From an uncultured Arenimonas sp. (lineage in GTDB: Bacteria; Pseudomonadota; Gammaproteobacteria; Xanthomonadales; Xanthomonadaceae), in assembly GCA_946480565.1 (NCBI GenBank), contig CAMLKR010000105.1, positions 1 to 7,845 of the forward strand: a DNA stretch of 7,845 nt, in the 5' to 3' direction. The first letter of the stretch is position 1; each line of letters starts with the position of its first letter. Below the pieces are notes generated by a model, which saw nothing but the letters and a program-made list of their open reading frames with translations, was not told the DNA's origin and did not search any database. Below, one piece after another: positions 1 to 6,269 of the stretch. A program made the position numbers and the translations under genes.

Positions 1-839
1 AGGTCGAAGTTGATGTACAGCGCGATGCGGCCATCGGCGTCGAGCTTCTTCTTCATCTCGGCGGCGTCGACGAAACCGAGCTTGCTGCTCATGCCCTGGC
101 GCTCCAGCACCACCACCTCGCCGTGCAGCGGGATGGCGCCGGTGCTGACCTGGATCCACCATTCCTTGCCGCCCTGGCGGATCAGGTAGGTGTTGTTCTC
201 GCAGCCGTCGCTGGCGCAGGTGCCGTGGTAGTGCTTGTCGACCTTGGCGCGGCCGCCGAAGGCGTGCAGTGCCTCGCCGGTGTACTGGATGTCGCTCACC
301 TTCACGCCGCCGAGCGCGGCGATGGCGTCGGCGTAGTTGCGCTGGAATTCGATGTCGCTGTATTCGCGCTGGTCCGGGTTGGTCAGCTGGAAGCGGTCGC
401 GGAACACCTTGCCTTCGACGGCGACGATCTTGCTGCCGGCGATCATGTGCTCGCGATCGAAGTTCTTGTTGCGGTCCTTGTCGTCGAGCGTGGTGACCAG
501 GCCCTCCGGCTCCTTGAAGAACGGGAAGGGCGGCAGGCTGGCGCTGGATTCGGGCACGCTGGCGGGATCGAAATCGGCGGGCGCCGCAGGCGTCGCCGGA
601 TTCGGTTCGCCAACGGCGATGCCCTGCGCGGCCACGGGCTCGGCCACGTCCTGCGGCGCGGCCTCGTCCTCGTAGCGCAGCTCGGTCACGCCGGCGGCGG
701 TGGCTTCGGCGGCCGGCGGCACCGATTCGGCATCGGGACCGGCGACCGGCGCCGCGCCGGAAGGCGCCGGGCCGGCGTCCTGGCCGCAGGCGGCAAGGCC
801 CAGGGCGGTGGCGAGCAGCAGGGACAGGGGCAGGCGCAT
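1..839 (-). CDS. OmpA-family lipoprotein, C-terminus beyond window
   Basis: The frame runs open from the ATG at 839 to the window edge with no stop, giving 279 residues and more beyond. The first 20 residues form a lipoprotein signal (MRLPLSLLLATALGLAACGQ) with lipobox LAAC and lipidation at Cys18. A long Ala/Pro/Glu-rich linker follows to about residue 100, then a folded domain beginning near SLPPFPFFKEPEG. That domain carries a cysteine pair (HGTCASDGCENN) that could form a disulfide. The last visible residues, DADGRIALYINFD, look like the first strand of an OmpA/MotB peptidoglycan-binding domain, which would lie outside the window. A GGAG site sits 5 bases before the ATG. I infer an outer-membrane or periplasm-facing lipoprotein that anchors to peptidoglycan. 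The OmpA assignment rests on this short end and the overall architecture, so the family is likely but not proven here. Confidence 0.82.
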   Translation of the reverse strand, partial: MRLPLSLLLATALGLAACGQDAGPAPSGAAPVAGPDAESVPPAAEATAAGVTELRYEDEAAPQDVAEPVAAQGIAVGEPNPATPAAPADFDPASVPESSASLPPFPFFKEPEGLVTTLDDKDRNKNFDREHMIAGSKIVAVEGKVFRDRFQLTNPDQREYSDIEFQRNYADAIAALGGVKVSDIQYTGEALHAFGGRAKVDKHYHGTCASDGCENNTYLIRQGGKEWWIQVSTGAIPLHGEVVVLERQGMSSKLGFVDAAEMKKKLDADGRIALYINFD

Positions 840-895
840 GGGTCGCTCCAACGGGTGGGCGTGGACGGGGAAAGGGCCGGTAGGCAGGCGTCCGC

Positions 896-926
896 ATCCT
901 ACTCCAGCGGCTTGGCGGGAGGTCAA
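896..926 (-). promoter_or_regulatory. candidate sigma70 promoter for the OmpA-family lipoprotein gene
   Basis: Read on the minus strand, TTGACC (926-921) and TAGGAT (901-896) resemble the -35 and -10 boxes. They are separated by 19 bases, which is longer than the ideal 17. They lie about 57 bases upstream of the lipoprotein ATG. This is a consensus match by eye only. Confidence 0.28.
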
Positions 927-940
927 ACCGCGGTCCGGCC

Positions 941-969
941 TTGGAATCCATCGGCAAGGACCACATCAT
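941..969 (+). promoter_or_regulatory. candidate sigma70 promoter for the YbiI-like gene
   Basis: TTGGAA (941-946) and CATCAT (964-969) each match four of six consensus positions and are spaced by exactly 17 bases. Transcription would begin near 976, leaving a leader of about 28 bases that contains the GGAG ribosome site at 994-997. The match is by eye only. Confidence 0.35.
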
Positions 970-1003
970 CCGGACATCCCCCGACGATTCCCCGGAGCGA
1001 ACC

Positions 1004-1270
1004 ATGGCCACCGGATGGGCCGGCGACGGCGCCGTGCAGGACCAGATCGATGCCACCATCAAGGACGGCATCCAGCGCGTGCGCGACCAGTTGCCCAAGG
1101 GCCCCAGCCTGAAGCGCTGCGAGGAATGCGACGCCAAGATCCCCGAGGCGCGCCGCAAGGCACTGCCCGGCGTGCGCCTGTGCGTGCCCTGCCAGGAAGA
1201 GCACGACAAGCAGCAGGGCGCGGTGAGCGGCTACAACCGCCGCGGCAGCAAGGACAGCCAGCTGCGCTGA
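1004..1270 (+). CDS. ybiI: DksA/TraR-type C4 zinc-finger protein, YbiI-like
   Basis: This 88-residue protein starts at the ATG at 1004, with GGAG at 994-997 six bases before it; upstream in-frame starts lack such a site. It begins MATGWAGDGAVQDQI and ends GYNRRGSKDSQLR, both closely resembling E. coli YbiI as I remember it. Four cysteines, C39-x2-C42 and C60-x2-C63, form the C4 zinc finger of the DksA/TraR superfamily, inside the typical CEEC...IPEARR...PGVRLCVPC context. Residues 8-33 are a short helical lead, much shorter than the coiled-coil arm of full-length DksA, and I see no coiled-coil-tip acidic pair. DksA relatives bind in the secondary channel of RNA polymerase. Whether the short YbiI group does so is not established. 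The gene is divergent from the OmpA-family lipoprotein and seems to be transcribed alone. Confidence 0.93.
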   Translation: MATGWAGDGAVQDQIDATIKDGIQRVRDQLPKGPSLKRCEECDAKIPEARRKALPGVRLCVPCQEEHDKQQGAVSGYNRRGSKDSQLR

Positions 1271-1274
1271 GACC

Positions 1275-1302
1275 GCTTACTCGCTGAATGTGAGCTTTAC
1301 TT
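1275..1302 (+). terminator. weak candidate intrinsic terminator after the YbiI-like gene
   Basis: GCTTAC (1275-1280) and GTGAGC (1290-1295) can pair over six bases, with one U-G wobble and a nine-base loop. TTTACTTCC follows directly. The stem is short and the tail is interrupted, so at most this is a leaky terminator five bases after the stop codon. Confidence 0.25.
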
Positions 1303-1369
1303 CCGCCGGAAAGTGGCTGTGACTGATGGGAGATGCCGGGCCTCGCCGGCGTCCTTACTGTCGTCGCCC

Positions 1370-1996
1370 ATGCCCACGTCCGTGATCATCGTCGACGACT
1401 TCCTCGACAACGCCCAGGCGCTCCGCGATGCCGCGCTGCGCCTGGATTACTCCGATGTGCGCGGCGCGTTCCCGGGCCGCAATTCCGCTCAGCGCATCGA
1501 CCTGCAGGGGCTGGACCAGCAGGTTTCGCGCCTGGTCGGAGAGCCGGTGGTGCCGATGCCGCCGAGCCAGGCCCACGGCAAGTTCCGCCTGGCCCTGGCC
1601 GGCGACCGGGGGCGCGCCAAGGTGCACGTGGACACGGCGCACTGGTCGGGAATCCTCTACCTGAGCCGGCCGGAGGACTGTCGCGGCGGCACCGAGTTCT
1701 TCCGCCACCTGCCGACCAATACCGAACGCGCGCCGATCAGCGATGCCGAAAGCCGCGCCATGGGCCATCCTTCGGCCAAGCAGCTGATCGACGAGATCAT
1801 CTCGCGCGACACGCTCGACGACAGCAAGTGGGACCTGACCATGCGCGTGCCGATGCGTTTCAACCGCCTGGTGCTGCTGCGGCCGTGGCTGTGGCATACC
1901 GCCGGCGAAGCCTTCGGCGACTCGCTGCACAACGGCCGGCTGGTCTACCTGATGTTCTTCGCCTCCGCGCGGCAGCCGCCCAGCGCCAACGCCTGA
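1370..1996 (+). CDS. DUF6445-type protein, putative 2OG-Fe(II) oxygenase fold
   Basis: The 208-residue product resembles the DUF6445 family, which has no assigned function. Visible landmarks are an N-terminal strand and helix (SVIIVDDFLDNAQALRDAAL), the segment VHVDTAHWSGILYLSRPEDC followed by GGTEFFRH, and a C-terminal WHTAGEAFGDSLHNGRLVYL. In a 2-oxoglutarate oxygenase reading, H86 and D88 (HxD) and H176 would hold the iron and R190, 14 residues after H176, would bind 2-oxoglutarate. The spacing fits that fold, but the assignment is inference. No signal peptide or membrane segment is seen, so it is likely cytosolic. The start is uncertain. ATG 1370 gives the natural family N-terminus but has no clear ribosome site; an in-frame GTG at 1313, behind GGAAA, would add 19 residues of low-complexity character. 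The gene converges on the WYL regulator, with 15 bases between their stops. Confidence 0.8.
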   Translation: MPTSVIIVDDFLDNAQALRDAALRLDYSDVRGAFPGRNSAQRIDLQGLDQQVSRLVGEPVVPMPPSQAHGKFRLALAGDRGRAKVHVDTAHWSGILYLSRPEDCRGGTEFFRHLPTNTERAPISDAESRAMGHPSAKQLIDEIISRDTLDDSKWDLTMRVPMRFNRLVLLRPWLWHTAGEAFGDSLHNGRLVYLMFFASARQPPSANA

Positions 1997-2011
1997 CCCG
2001 CGCGCGGCGCT

Positions 2012-2962
2012 TCAGCGGGCGAATTCGCCCAGCCGCCGGGCGTGCCGGGCCAGGGACCCGCGCAGGGCGTCGGGCGAGACCACGCGGAACGAAAACGGCA
2101 GGCGGGAAAGTTCGCGCGCCAGCCAGTCCAGGTCGTCCACCTGCACGCTGAGCAGGGTGCCTTCGGCCGTCGGCTCGAAGGTGCCCAGTTCGGGGAACAG
2201 ACAGCATTTGGCGTCGTCCATCGTGGCGTGCAGCAGGATCTCGGCGCGCTGGTTGCGCGGCATGTTCGCCAGCGACTGCACCAGGTGCGCCAGCGCGTCG
2301 AAACCGGCGGGGCGCAGGAAGCTCGCGGGCAGCAGGTCCACGCCGGTGATGCGGTCGAGCCGGAACGAGCGCAGGCCCTGGCGCAGGTGGCAATGGCCAG
2401 ACACGTACCAGCGGCCGCTGCGCAGCGCCAGGCCGTAGGGATCGAAGTCGCGGACGCTGTCGGCGCCGGTCGCCGAGCGATAGTGCAGGCGCACACGCTG
2501 CTGGGCGCGGGCGGCGGTGCTCAGCAGGGACAGCGCGCGGTTGTCGCGCAGGGTGGTGCGGCTGGCCGCGTCGATCTTGACGGTTTCGTCCACCGCGCGC
2601 GCCTGCGCCCGCAGCGCCGCCGGCATCACGCGCTCCAGCTTGGCCTGGGCGCTGGCGATGGCCGGGGCGGATTCGGCCAGGCCCAGGCCGCGTGCCATCA
2701 GCAGGCCCAGCGCCAGGGCCAGGGCCTCGTCGTTGCTGAACATCATCGGCGGCAGCTTGAAGCCCGGCACCAGGCCGTAGCCGCCGTCGCGCCCGCGGTT
2801 GGCGACCAGGGGCACCCCCAGGGCCTCGAGCTGCGCGATGTAGCGGCGCACCGTGCGCCGGTCGATGTCGAGCGCCTGGGCCAGCTCGGCGCCGCTGCAG
2901 ACGCGCCGGGCCTGCAGCAGTTCAAGCAGGGCGAGAAGCCGGGTGGCAGGGGCGTGGCTCAT
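2012..2962 (-). CDS. WYL-domain transcriptional regulator, YafY/DeoR-like HTH
   Basis: The product has 316 residues. Residues 5-56 are a winged helix-turn-helix (LLALLELLQARRVCSGAELA, then DIDRRTVRRYIAQLEALGV), followed by the wing GRDGGYGLVPG typical of the HTH_11 group. A helical linker with FSNDEALALALGLL spans about 75-140. The WYL domain occupies about 144-213, with GRWYVSGHC at 183-191 and the conserved SFRLDRI at 199-205. A C-terminal WCX-like extension runs to the end. WYL domains act as ligand or nucleic-acid sensing modules in bacterial regulators. The ligand here is unknown. The ATG at 2962 begins just before the HTH and was preferred over the GTG at 2980, which adds MLPSRG. Neither has a good ribosome site. 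The gene is divergent from the NIPSNAP gene 86 bases away, which is its most likely target. Confidence 0.93.
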   Translation of the reverse strand: MSHAPATRLLALLELLQARRVCSGAELAQALDIDRRTVRRYIAQLEALGVPLVANRGRDGGYGLVPGFKLPPMMFSNDEALALALGLLMARGLGLAESAPAIASAQAKLERVMPAALRAQARAVDETVKIDAASRTTLRDNRALSLLSTAARAQQRVRLHYRSATGADSVRDFDPYGLALRSGRWYVSGHCHLRQGLRSFRLDRITGVDLLPASFLRPAGFDALAHLVQSLANMPRNQRAEILLHATMDDAKCCLFPELGTFEPTAEGTLLSVQVDDLDWLARELSRLPFSFRVVSPDALRGSLARHARRLGEFAR

Positions 2963-2986
2963 GCCCCGGGAGGGTAGCACTCAATA

Positions 2987-3034
2987 GGGCGGAATCTGTC
3001 CTGTATGGATGTGAAGGTGATGTCCACACCGCCC
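2987..3034. promoter_or_regulatory. intergenic operator region between WYL regulator and NIPSNAP genes
   Basis: This gap separates two divergent genes. It contains GGGCGG (2987-2992) and its inverted copy CCGCCC (3029-3034). Between them are two direct copies of TGTCC at 2997-3001 and 3021-3025, 24 bases apart. These are the only repeats I see that could serve as regulator half-sites. They are short for such GC-rich DNA and could be chance. No convincing -35/-10 pair is visible on either strand. Confidence 0.25.
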
Positions 3035-3048
3035 CCGAGGAGCACCGC

Positions 3049-3804
3049 ATGCACACCGTCGTCGCCGATGCGCCCGCCGGCACCCGCTGCGCCGTGGTCG
3101 AGCTGCGCCAGTACACGCTCAAGCGCGGCCAGCGCGACGCACTGGTGTGGCTGTTCGAGAACTTCCTGATCGAGCCGCAGGAGGCGGCGGGGATGCAGGT
3201 GCTGGGGCAGTTCCAGGACCTGGACGACCCCGACCGTTTCGTCTGGCTGCGCGGCTTCCCCGACATGGCGACCCGCGCGCGGGCGCTGCAGGCCTTCTAC
3301 GGCGGCCCGGCCTGGGCCACGCACCGCGACGCGGCCAACGGCACCATGATCGATTCCGACGACGTGCTGCTGCTGCGGCCGGTCGGCGGCGGGTTTTCGC
3401 TGCCGGGCCGGCCGCGCGGCGCCATGGCCAGCGGACCACGCCCTGCCGCGCGCCTCGAGGCCGTGGTCTGTCCGGTCGAGGCGCATGCGGAAGAGCAGGT
3501 GCGGCGCTGGTTCGAGACCCGGCTCGCGCCGCGGCTGCGTGCCGAAGGGGGCGAGGTGCTCGCGGCCTTCGTCAGCGAGACGGCGGCGAACAACTTTCCG
3601 CGGCTGCCGGTGCGCGAGGGCGAACGTGTGTTCGTCTGGTTCGTGCGCTTCGACAGCGCGGCGGCGCTGGCCAGATGGGAGTCGCGTCGCGACGCGCAGG
3701 CCGACTGGCGCCGCGACGAGGCCGCGCTGCGCGCGATGCTGGCCGGCCCGCCGACGGTGCTGAAGCTGGCGCCCACCGCGCGTTCGCGCCTGGGGGCGCC
3801 ATGA
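3049..3804 (+). CDS. NIPSNAP family protein (tandem domain)
   Basis: The 251-residue protein starts at an ATG with a strong GAGGAG site six bases upstream. The first NIPSNAP domain (about 16-111) shows the family pattern: VVELRQYTLKRGQRDALVWL, the GMQVLGQFQDLDDPDRFVWL strand, GFPDMATRARALQAFY and DSDDVLLLRP. After a basic/Gly linker a second, more diverged copy (about 134-245) follows, with RLEAVVCPVEAHAEEQVRRW, a VFVWFVRFDS strand and a helix before the end. NIPSNAP domains are dimeric alpha+beta barrels related to the Dabb/EthD group. Bacterial members have no settled reaction, and I see no residue set that fixes one. No signal peptide or membrane segment is present, so it is likely cytosolic. 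The divergent WYL regulator is the natural controller. It converges with the membrane-protein gene, stops 10 bases apart. Confidence 0.92.
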   Translation: MHTVVADAPAGTRCAVVELRQYTLKRGQRDALVWLFENFLIEPQEAAGMQVLGQFQDLDDPDRFVWLRGFPDMATRARALQAFYGGPAWATHRDAANGTMIDSDDVLLLRPVGGGFSLPGRPRGAMASGPRPAARLEAVVCPVEAHAEEQVRRWFETRLAPRLRAEGGEVLAAFVSETAANNFPRLPVREGERVFVWFVRFDSAAALARWESRRDAQADWRRDEAALRAMLAGPPTVLKLAPTARSRLGAP

Positions 3805-3814
3805 ACCGCAGCGA

Positions 3815-4222
3815 TCAGGCCGCGTTCGCCAGCGGCGCCGGCCGGCCCTGGGCGAAATGCTCCAGCGCCGCCAGCCCCAGGACGCCGACCGCCTGGGCGA
3901 ACAGGCCGACCAGCCCGGTGGTGTTCGGATCCACCCCGGGCCATAGCGGCAGCAGCAGGCTGGCCACCACCCACAGCAGGTTCGCGGCCACCACCACGCG
4001 CACGCCGCCGGCCGGCGGCGACCGCCGGCTGGCCAACACCAGCATGAAGCCGGCGCAGGGCAGCAGCACCAGGCCGGCGCCCATCAGCAGGTCGGGCGAG
4101 AAGCCGGTCAGTTCCGCCAGCGGGGCGTTGGCGAAGATCAGCGCGGCGCCCATCGCCAGGCAGGTGGTGGCGTCGAGCACCAGCACGCGGCGCAGCATCG
4201 AAGGGGATCGGACGAAAGACAT
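3815..4222 (-). CDS. small integral membrane protein, four predicted helices, unknown function
   Basis: The 135-residue product starts at the ATG at 4222, with GGAG six bases before it. In-frame codons up to 4267 were not used because they would cross the palindrome at 4241-4255 and have no ribosome site. By eye there are four hydrophobic segments at about 13-33, 44-64, 75-94 and 101-121. The short basic N-terminus (SFVRSPSMLRR) and the basic loop ASRRSPP near 64-70 suggest both N- and C-termini are in the cytoplasm. There is no signal-peptidase site and no metal- or cofactor-binding motif that I recognise; the single cysteines at 21 and 56 are within the helices. The compact four-helix layout is reminiscent of DoxX-like or small hypothetical xanthomonad membrane proteins, but I cannot name a family. 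It is divergent from an MmyB-type regulator that probably controls it. Confidence 0.82.
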   Translation of the reverse strand: MSFVRSPSMLRRVLVLDATTCLAMGAALIFANAPLAELTGFSPDLLMGAGLVLLPCAGFMLVLASRRSPPAGGVRVVVAANLLWVVASLLLPLWPGVDPNTTGLVGLFAQAVGVLGLAALEHFAQGRPAPLANAA

Positions 4223-4240
4223 GGCGGACTCCAGGAAATG

Positions 4241-4255
4241 GCCACGGACCGTGGC
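4241..4255. promoter_or_regulatory. perfect 15-base palindrome in the membrane-protein leader
   Basis: GCCACGGACCGTGGC consists of 7-base arms, perfect inverted copies, around one central A. It ends 18 bases upstream of the membrane-protein ATG (minus strand), beside the ribosome site. It could be a protein-binding operator. As RNA it could only hairpin with arm bases left in the loop. The odd centre and perfect arms favour a DNA operator. Confidence 0.45.
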
Positions 4256-4293
4256 ATCGGCGGGCAATGTGCAGCGGCAACCATTCGGCGGCG

Positions 4294-4310
4294 ATTACGT
4301 GCGAGGTAAT
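4294..4310. promoter_or_regulatory. ATTAC-N7-GTAAT inverted repeat, candidate operator of the XRE regulator
   Basis: ATTACGTGCGAGGTAAT is a 17-base inverted repeat, AT-rich in its arms within GC-rich surroundings. It sits next to the expected -35 position of the regulator gene, whose candidate -10 is at 4334-4339. The right arm extends to GTAATGG, and an extra CCATT copy of the half-site lies at 4281-4285. The size and symmetry suit a dimeric HTH protein. I infer autoregulation plus control of the divergent membrane protein. Confidence 0.5.
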
Positions 4311-4333
4311 GGATGTTCCCCGGTACACGAGGC

Positions 4334-4339
4334 TAGGCT
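4334..4339 (+). promoter_or_regulatory. candidate -10 box for a leaderless regulator transcript
   Basis: TAGGCT lies only six bases before the ATG at 4346, so transcription would start at or next to the initiation codon. No ribosome site exists at the normal distance; the nearest GAGG (4329-4332) is 13 bases away. The -35 region is not well matched, which fits a promoter under regulator control. Confidence 0.4.
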
Positions 4340-4345
4340 TCAGTC

Positions 4346-5152
4346 ATGAACAGGAATCTGCCGGGCATAGGCCCACTGCTGCAGGTCTGGCGCCGCCGTC
4401 GGCGCCTGAGCCAGCTCGAACTCGCTGCGGAAGTCGATGTGTCGCAGCGCCACCTGAGCTTCGTGGAGTCCGGCCGCGCCTCGCCCAGCCGCGATCTGGT
4501 GCTGCGGCTCTGCCGCGGCCTGGACCTGCCGCCGCGCGAGTGCAATACGCTGCTGGTCGCGGCGGGCTTCGCGCCGGCGGCGAACGAGCGCCGGTTCGAC
4601 GATCCCGGCCTGGCCAATGCCCGCGACGCCGTCCGGCGCATCCTGGCCGCGCACGATCCGCACCCGGCGCTGGCGGTCGACCGGCACTGGAACCTGCTCG
4701 ATGGCAACCAGGCGGCCAGTCTGCTGATGGCGGGCGCCGCGCCTTCGCTGCTCGCCGCGCCGGTCAACGTGCTGCGCCTGAGCCTGCATCCGGACGGCCT
4801 GGGACCACGCGTGGGCAACTACCGGCAGTGGCGCGACCACGTGCTCGCCCGGCTGGAACGCCAGCATGCGCAGGCGCCGAACCTGGCGCTGGCCGCGCTG
4901 ATGGACGAGATCCGCGGCTACCCCGTGCCGGCCCAGGCCCAGCCGCATGCGCGCGGTGGCGCCGATCCGCTGGTGGGCCTGGCCGTTCCCTTCGAACTGG
5001 TGACGCCGCTGGGCACCCTGCGTTTCCTCAGCACCACCACGGTGTTCGGCACGGCGGTGGACGTGCTGCTGTCGGAGCTGGTGATCGAGGCCTTCTACCC
5101 GGCCGATGCCGAAACGCTGGAGTTGATGCGGCGCCTGTCGGAAAACGCTTGA
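4346..5152 (+). CDS. XRE-family regulator with MmyB-like ligand-binding domain
   Basis: The 268-residue product opens with an XRE helix-turn-helix at about 10-64 (LLQVWRRRRRLSQLELAAEV, VSQRHLSFVESGRASPSRDL, LDLPPRECNTLLVAAGF). This is the characteristic start of the MmyB/MLTR group. The rest (about 108-263) matches the PAS-like MmyB ligand-binding domain: ALAVDRHWNLLDGN, VNVLRLSLHPDGLGP, NYRQWRDHVLARLER, then the strand-rich end TPLGTLRFLSTTTVFGTAVDV. In that family the domain is thought to bind a fatty acid-like or other small ligand; which one cannot be read here. The protein is cytosolic. The ATG at 4346 has no ribosome site but has a -10-like box six bases upstream, suggesting a leaderless mRNA. 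The gene is divergent from the small membrane protein, its likeliest target besides itself, and converges on the diguanylate cyclase gene with 22 bases between stops. Confidence 0.94.
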   Translation: MNRNLPGIGPLLQVWRRRRRLSQLELAAEVDVSQRHLSFVESGRASPSRDLVLRLCRGLDLPPRECNTLLVAAGFAPAANERRFDDPGLANARDAVRRILAAHDPHPALAVDRHWNLLDGNQAASLLMAGAAPSLLAAPVNVLRLSLHPDGLGPRVGNYRQWRDHVLARLERQHAQAPNLALAALMDEIRGYPVPAQAQPHARGGADPLVGLAVPFELVTPLGTLRFLSTTTVFGTAVDVLLSELVIEAFYPADAETLELMRRLSENA

Positions 5153-5174
5153 ACCAGTCGCCGCCGCGGCGCGC

Positions 5175-6269
5175 TCAGCGCCCGGCGGAGGGCAGGGCGT
5201 CGCTGCCGGCGGTGCGGTTGCGGCCTTCGTGCTTGGCGCGATAGAGCGCGCGGTCGGCCGCCTCGATCCATTCGCGCAGGCCCAGCGGCGCCTCGGGCGC
5301 CGCGGCCAGGCCGATGCTGACCGAACCCTGCAGCCCGGCCGCGCGCGCGAAGCGCAGCGTTTCCACCGCCGTCCGTAGCCGCTCGGCCAGCGACCGGGCC
5401 TGCGCGAGGTCGCCGGCCAGGGTGACGACGAACTCGTCGCCGCCGAGCCGCCCCGCATGGCCCTGGCCCTTCAGCTCGCGACGCAGCAGGTCGGCGATGG
5501 CGCGCAGCACGTCGTCGCCGACGCCGTGGCCGTAGCGGTCGTTGATGCCCTTGAACCGGTCGGCGTCGATCAGCATCAGCGTCGCCGGTTCGGCGCTGGC
5601 CTGGTGGCGGCGCAGCAAGGCCAGCGACTGTTCCTCCCAGTGGCCGCGGCTGTCCAGGCCGGTGAGCGCGTCGCGCTGGTTCACGGCCTCGAGCTGCAGG
5701 TTCTGCTGCTGCACGCGGCGAACCAGCTGGTAGCTGCTCAGGCTGACCGCCAGGGTATGGATGACCAGGATCGGCAGGCTGGCCGCGACCACCACGAAGC
5801 TGCTGTGCGGCTGGAAGGCGAAACCCGTGACCACGCCGCCGACCAGGATCGCCAGCACCACGGCGGGCAGCGAGCGCAGCCACAGGCCGCGGATGCCGGA
5901 GTTGATCTTGTCCGCCGTCACCACCGTCACCAGCACCACCGACGGAAGCAGGTTGAAGTGCATCAGCGGCACCCAGCTGCCGGCGAAGAAGGAGTCCGCG
6001 ACGAAGTTGGCCAGTTCGGCGCGGAACGGATCGCGGCTGCGCCGGGCCAGCAGGTAGGCCAGGTGTGGCCAGACGAAACAGCCGAACACCATCCAGGCCC
6101 AGGCCGGCCATGACGAATCCAGCTCGCGCATCACGGCGATCAGGGGCAGGGCGGCCAGGCTCATGCCCAGCACGCGGAATCCGTAGGTCCGGCGCGGCAG
6201 CGACTGCAGCCGCGTCGCGCGCATCTCGCGGGACGGATCGGAGGGGCTGGCCGGCGTCGGTTCGGGCAT
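5175..6269 (-). CDS. MASE2-GGDEF diguanylate cyclase, AdrA/DgcC-like
   Basis: The 364-residue product would make cyclic di-GMP from two GTP at the inner membrane. Residues about 18-185 form the MASE2 sensor: several hydrophobic helices with FVWPHLAYLLARRSRDPFRA and SWVPLMHFNLLPS, very like the N-terminus of E. coli DgcC (AdrA). A short coiled stretch (VRRVQQQNLQLEAVNQRDAL) leads into the GGDEF domain (about 198-354), with D235 of the metal site in LMLIDADRFKGINDRYGHG, the active signature RLGGDEF ending at 280, and a closing ALYRAKHEGRNRT. The usual RxxD inhibitory site is KGQG at 267-270, so feedback inhibition by product is probably absent. The length matches DgcC (about 371). The start is uncertain: ATG 6269 was chosen for family length, while ATG 6323 or 6224 are possible and none has a strong ribosome site. 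Confidence 0.93.
   Translation of the reverse strand: MPEPTPASPSDPSREMRATRLQSLPRRTYGFRVLGMSLAALPLIAVMRELDSSWPAWAWMVFGCFVWPHLAYLLARRSRDPFRAELANFVADSFFAGSWVPLMHFNLLPSVVLVTVVTADKINSGIRGLWLRSLPAVVLAILVGGVVTGFAFQPHSSFVVVAASLPILVIHTLAVSLSSYQLVRRVQQQNLQLEAVNQRDALTGLDSRGHWEEQSLALLRRHQASAEPATLMLIDADRFKGINDRYGHGVGDDVLRAIADLLRRELKGQGHAGRLGGDEFVVTLAGDLAQARSLAERLRTAVETLRFARAAGLQGSVSIGLAAAPEAPLGLREWIEAADRALYRAKHEGRNRTAGSDALPSAGR

Noticed and set aside
123..1112. Plus-strand open frame of about 329 codons at the left edge
   Set aside because: It is antisense to the OmpA-family lipoprotein and crosses into the YbiI-like gene in the wrong frame. The product is low-complexity Gly/Arg/Val.
2042..2977. Long plus-strand open frame of about 311 codons
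   Set aside because: It is antisense to the WYL regulator, rich in Gly/Gln/Val/Ala with no motif. Long antisense frames are expected at this GC content.
3801..4349. Open plus-strand frame starting ATGA at the NIPSNAP stop, looking like a coupled downstream gene
   Set aside because: Its Ser/Thr/Arg/Pro-rich product is antisense to the membrane protein, which has a ribosome site and clear hydrophobic helices. It also runs through the palindrome region. The overlap is chance.
5162..5171. Palindrome CGCCGCGGCG between the converging XRE regulator and cyclase genes, as a bidirectional terminator
   Set aside because: It has no loop and no T-run on either side, and GC-rich palindromes of this length are common here.
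4340..6111. Two long minus-strand open frames (4340-5458 and 5095-6111)
   Set aside because: They are shifted frames over the XRE regulator and the cyclase, with Arg/Ala/Gly-rich products and no domain. The true frames carry full family motifs.
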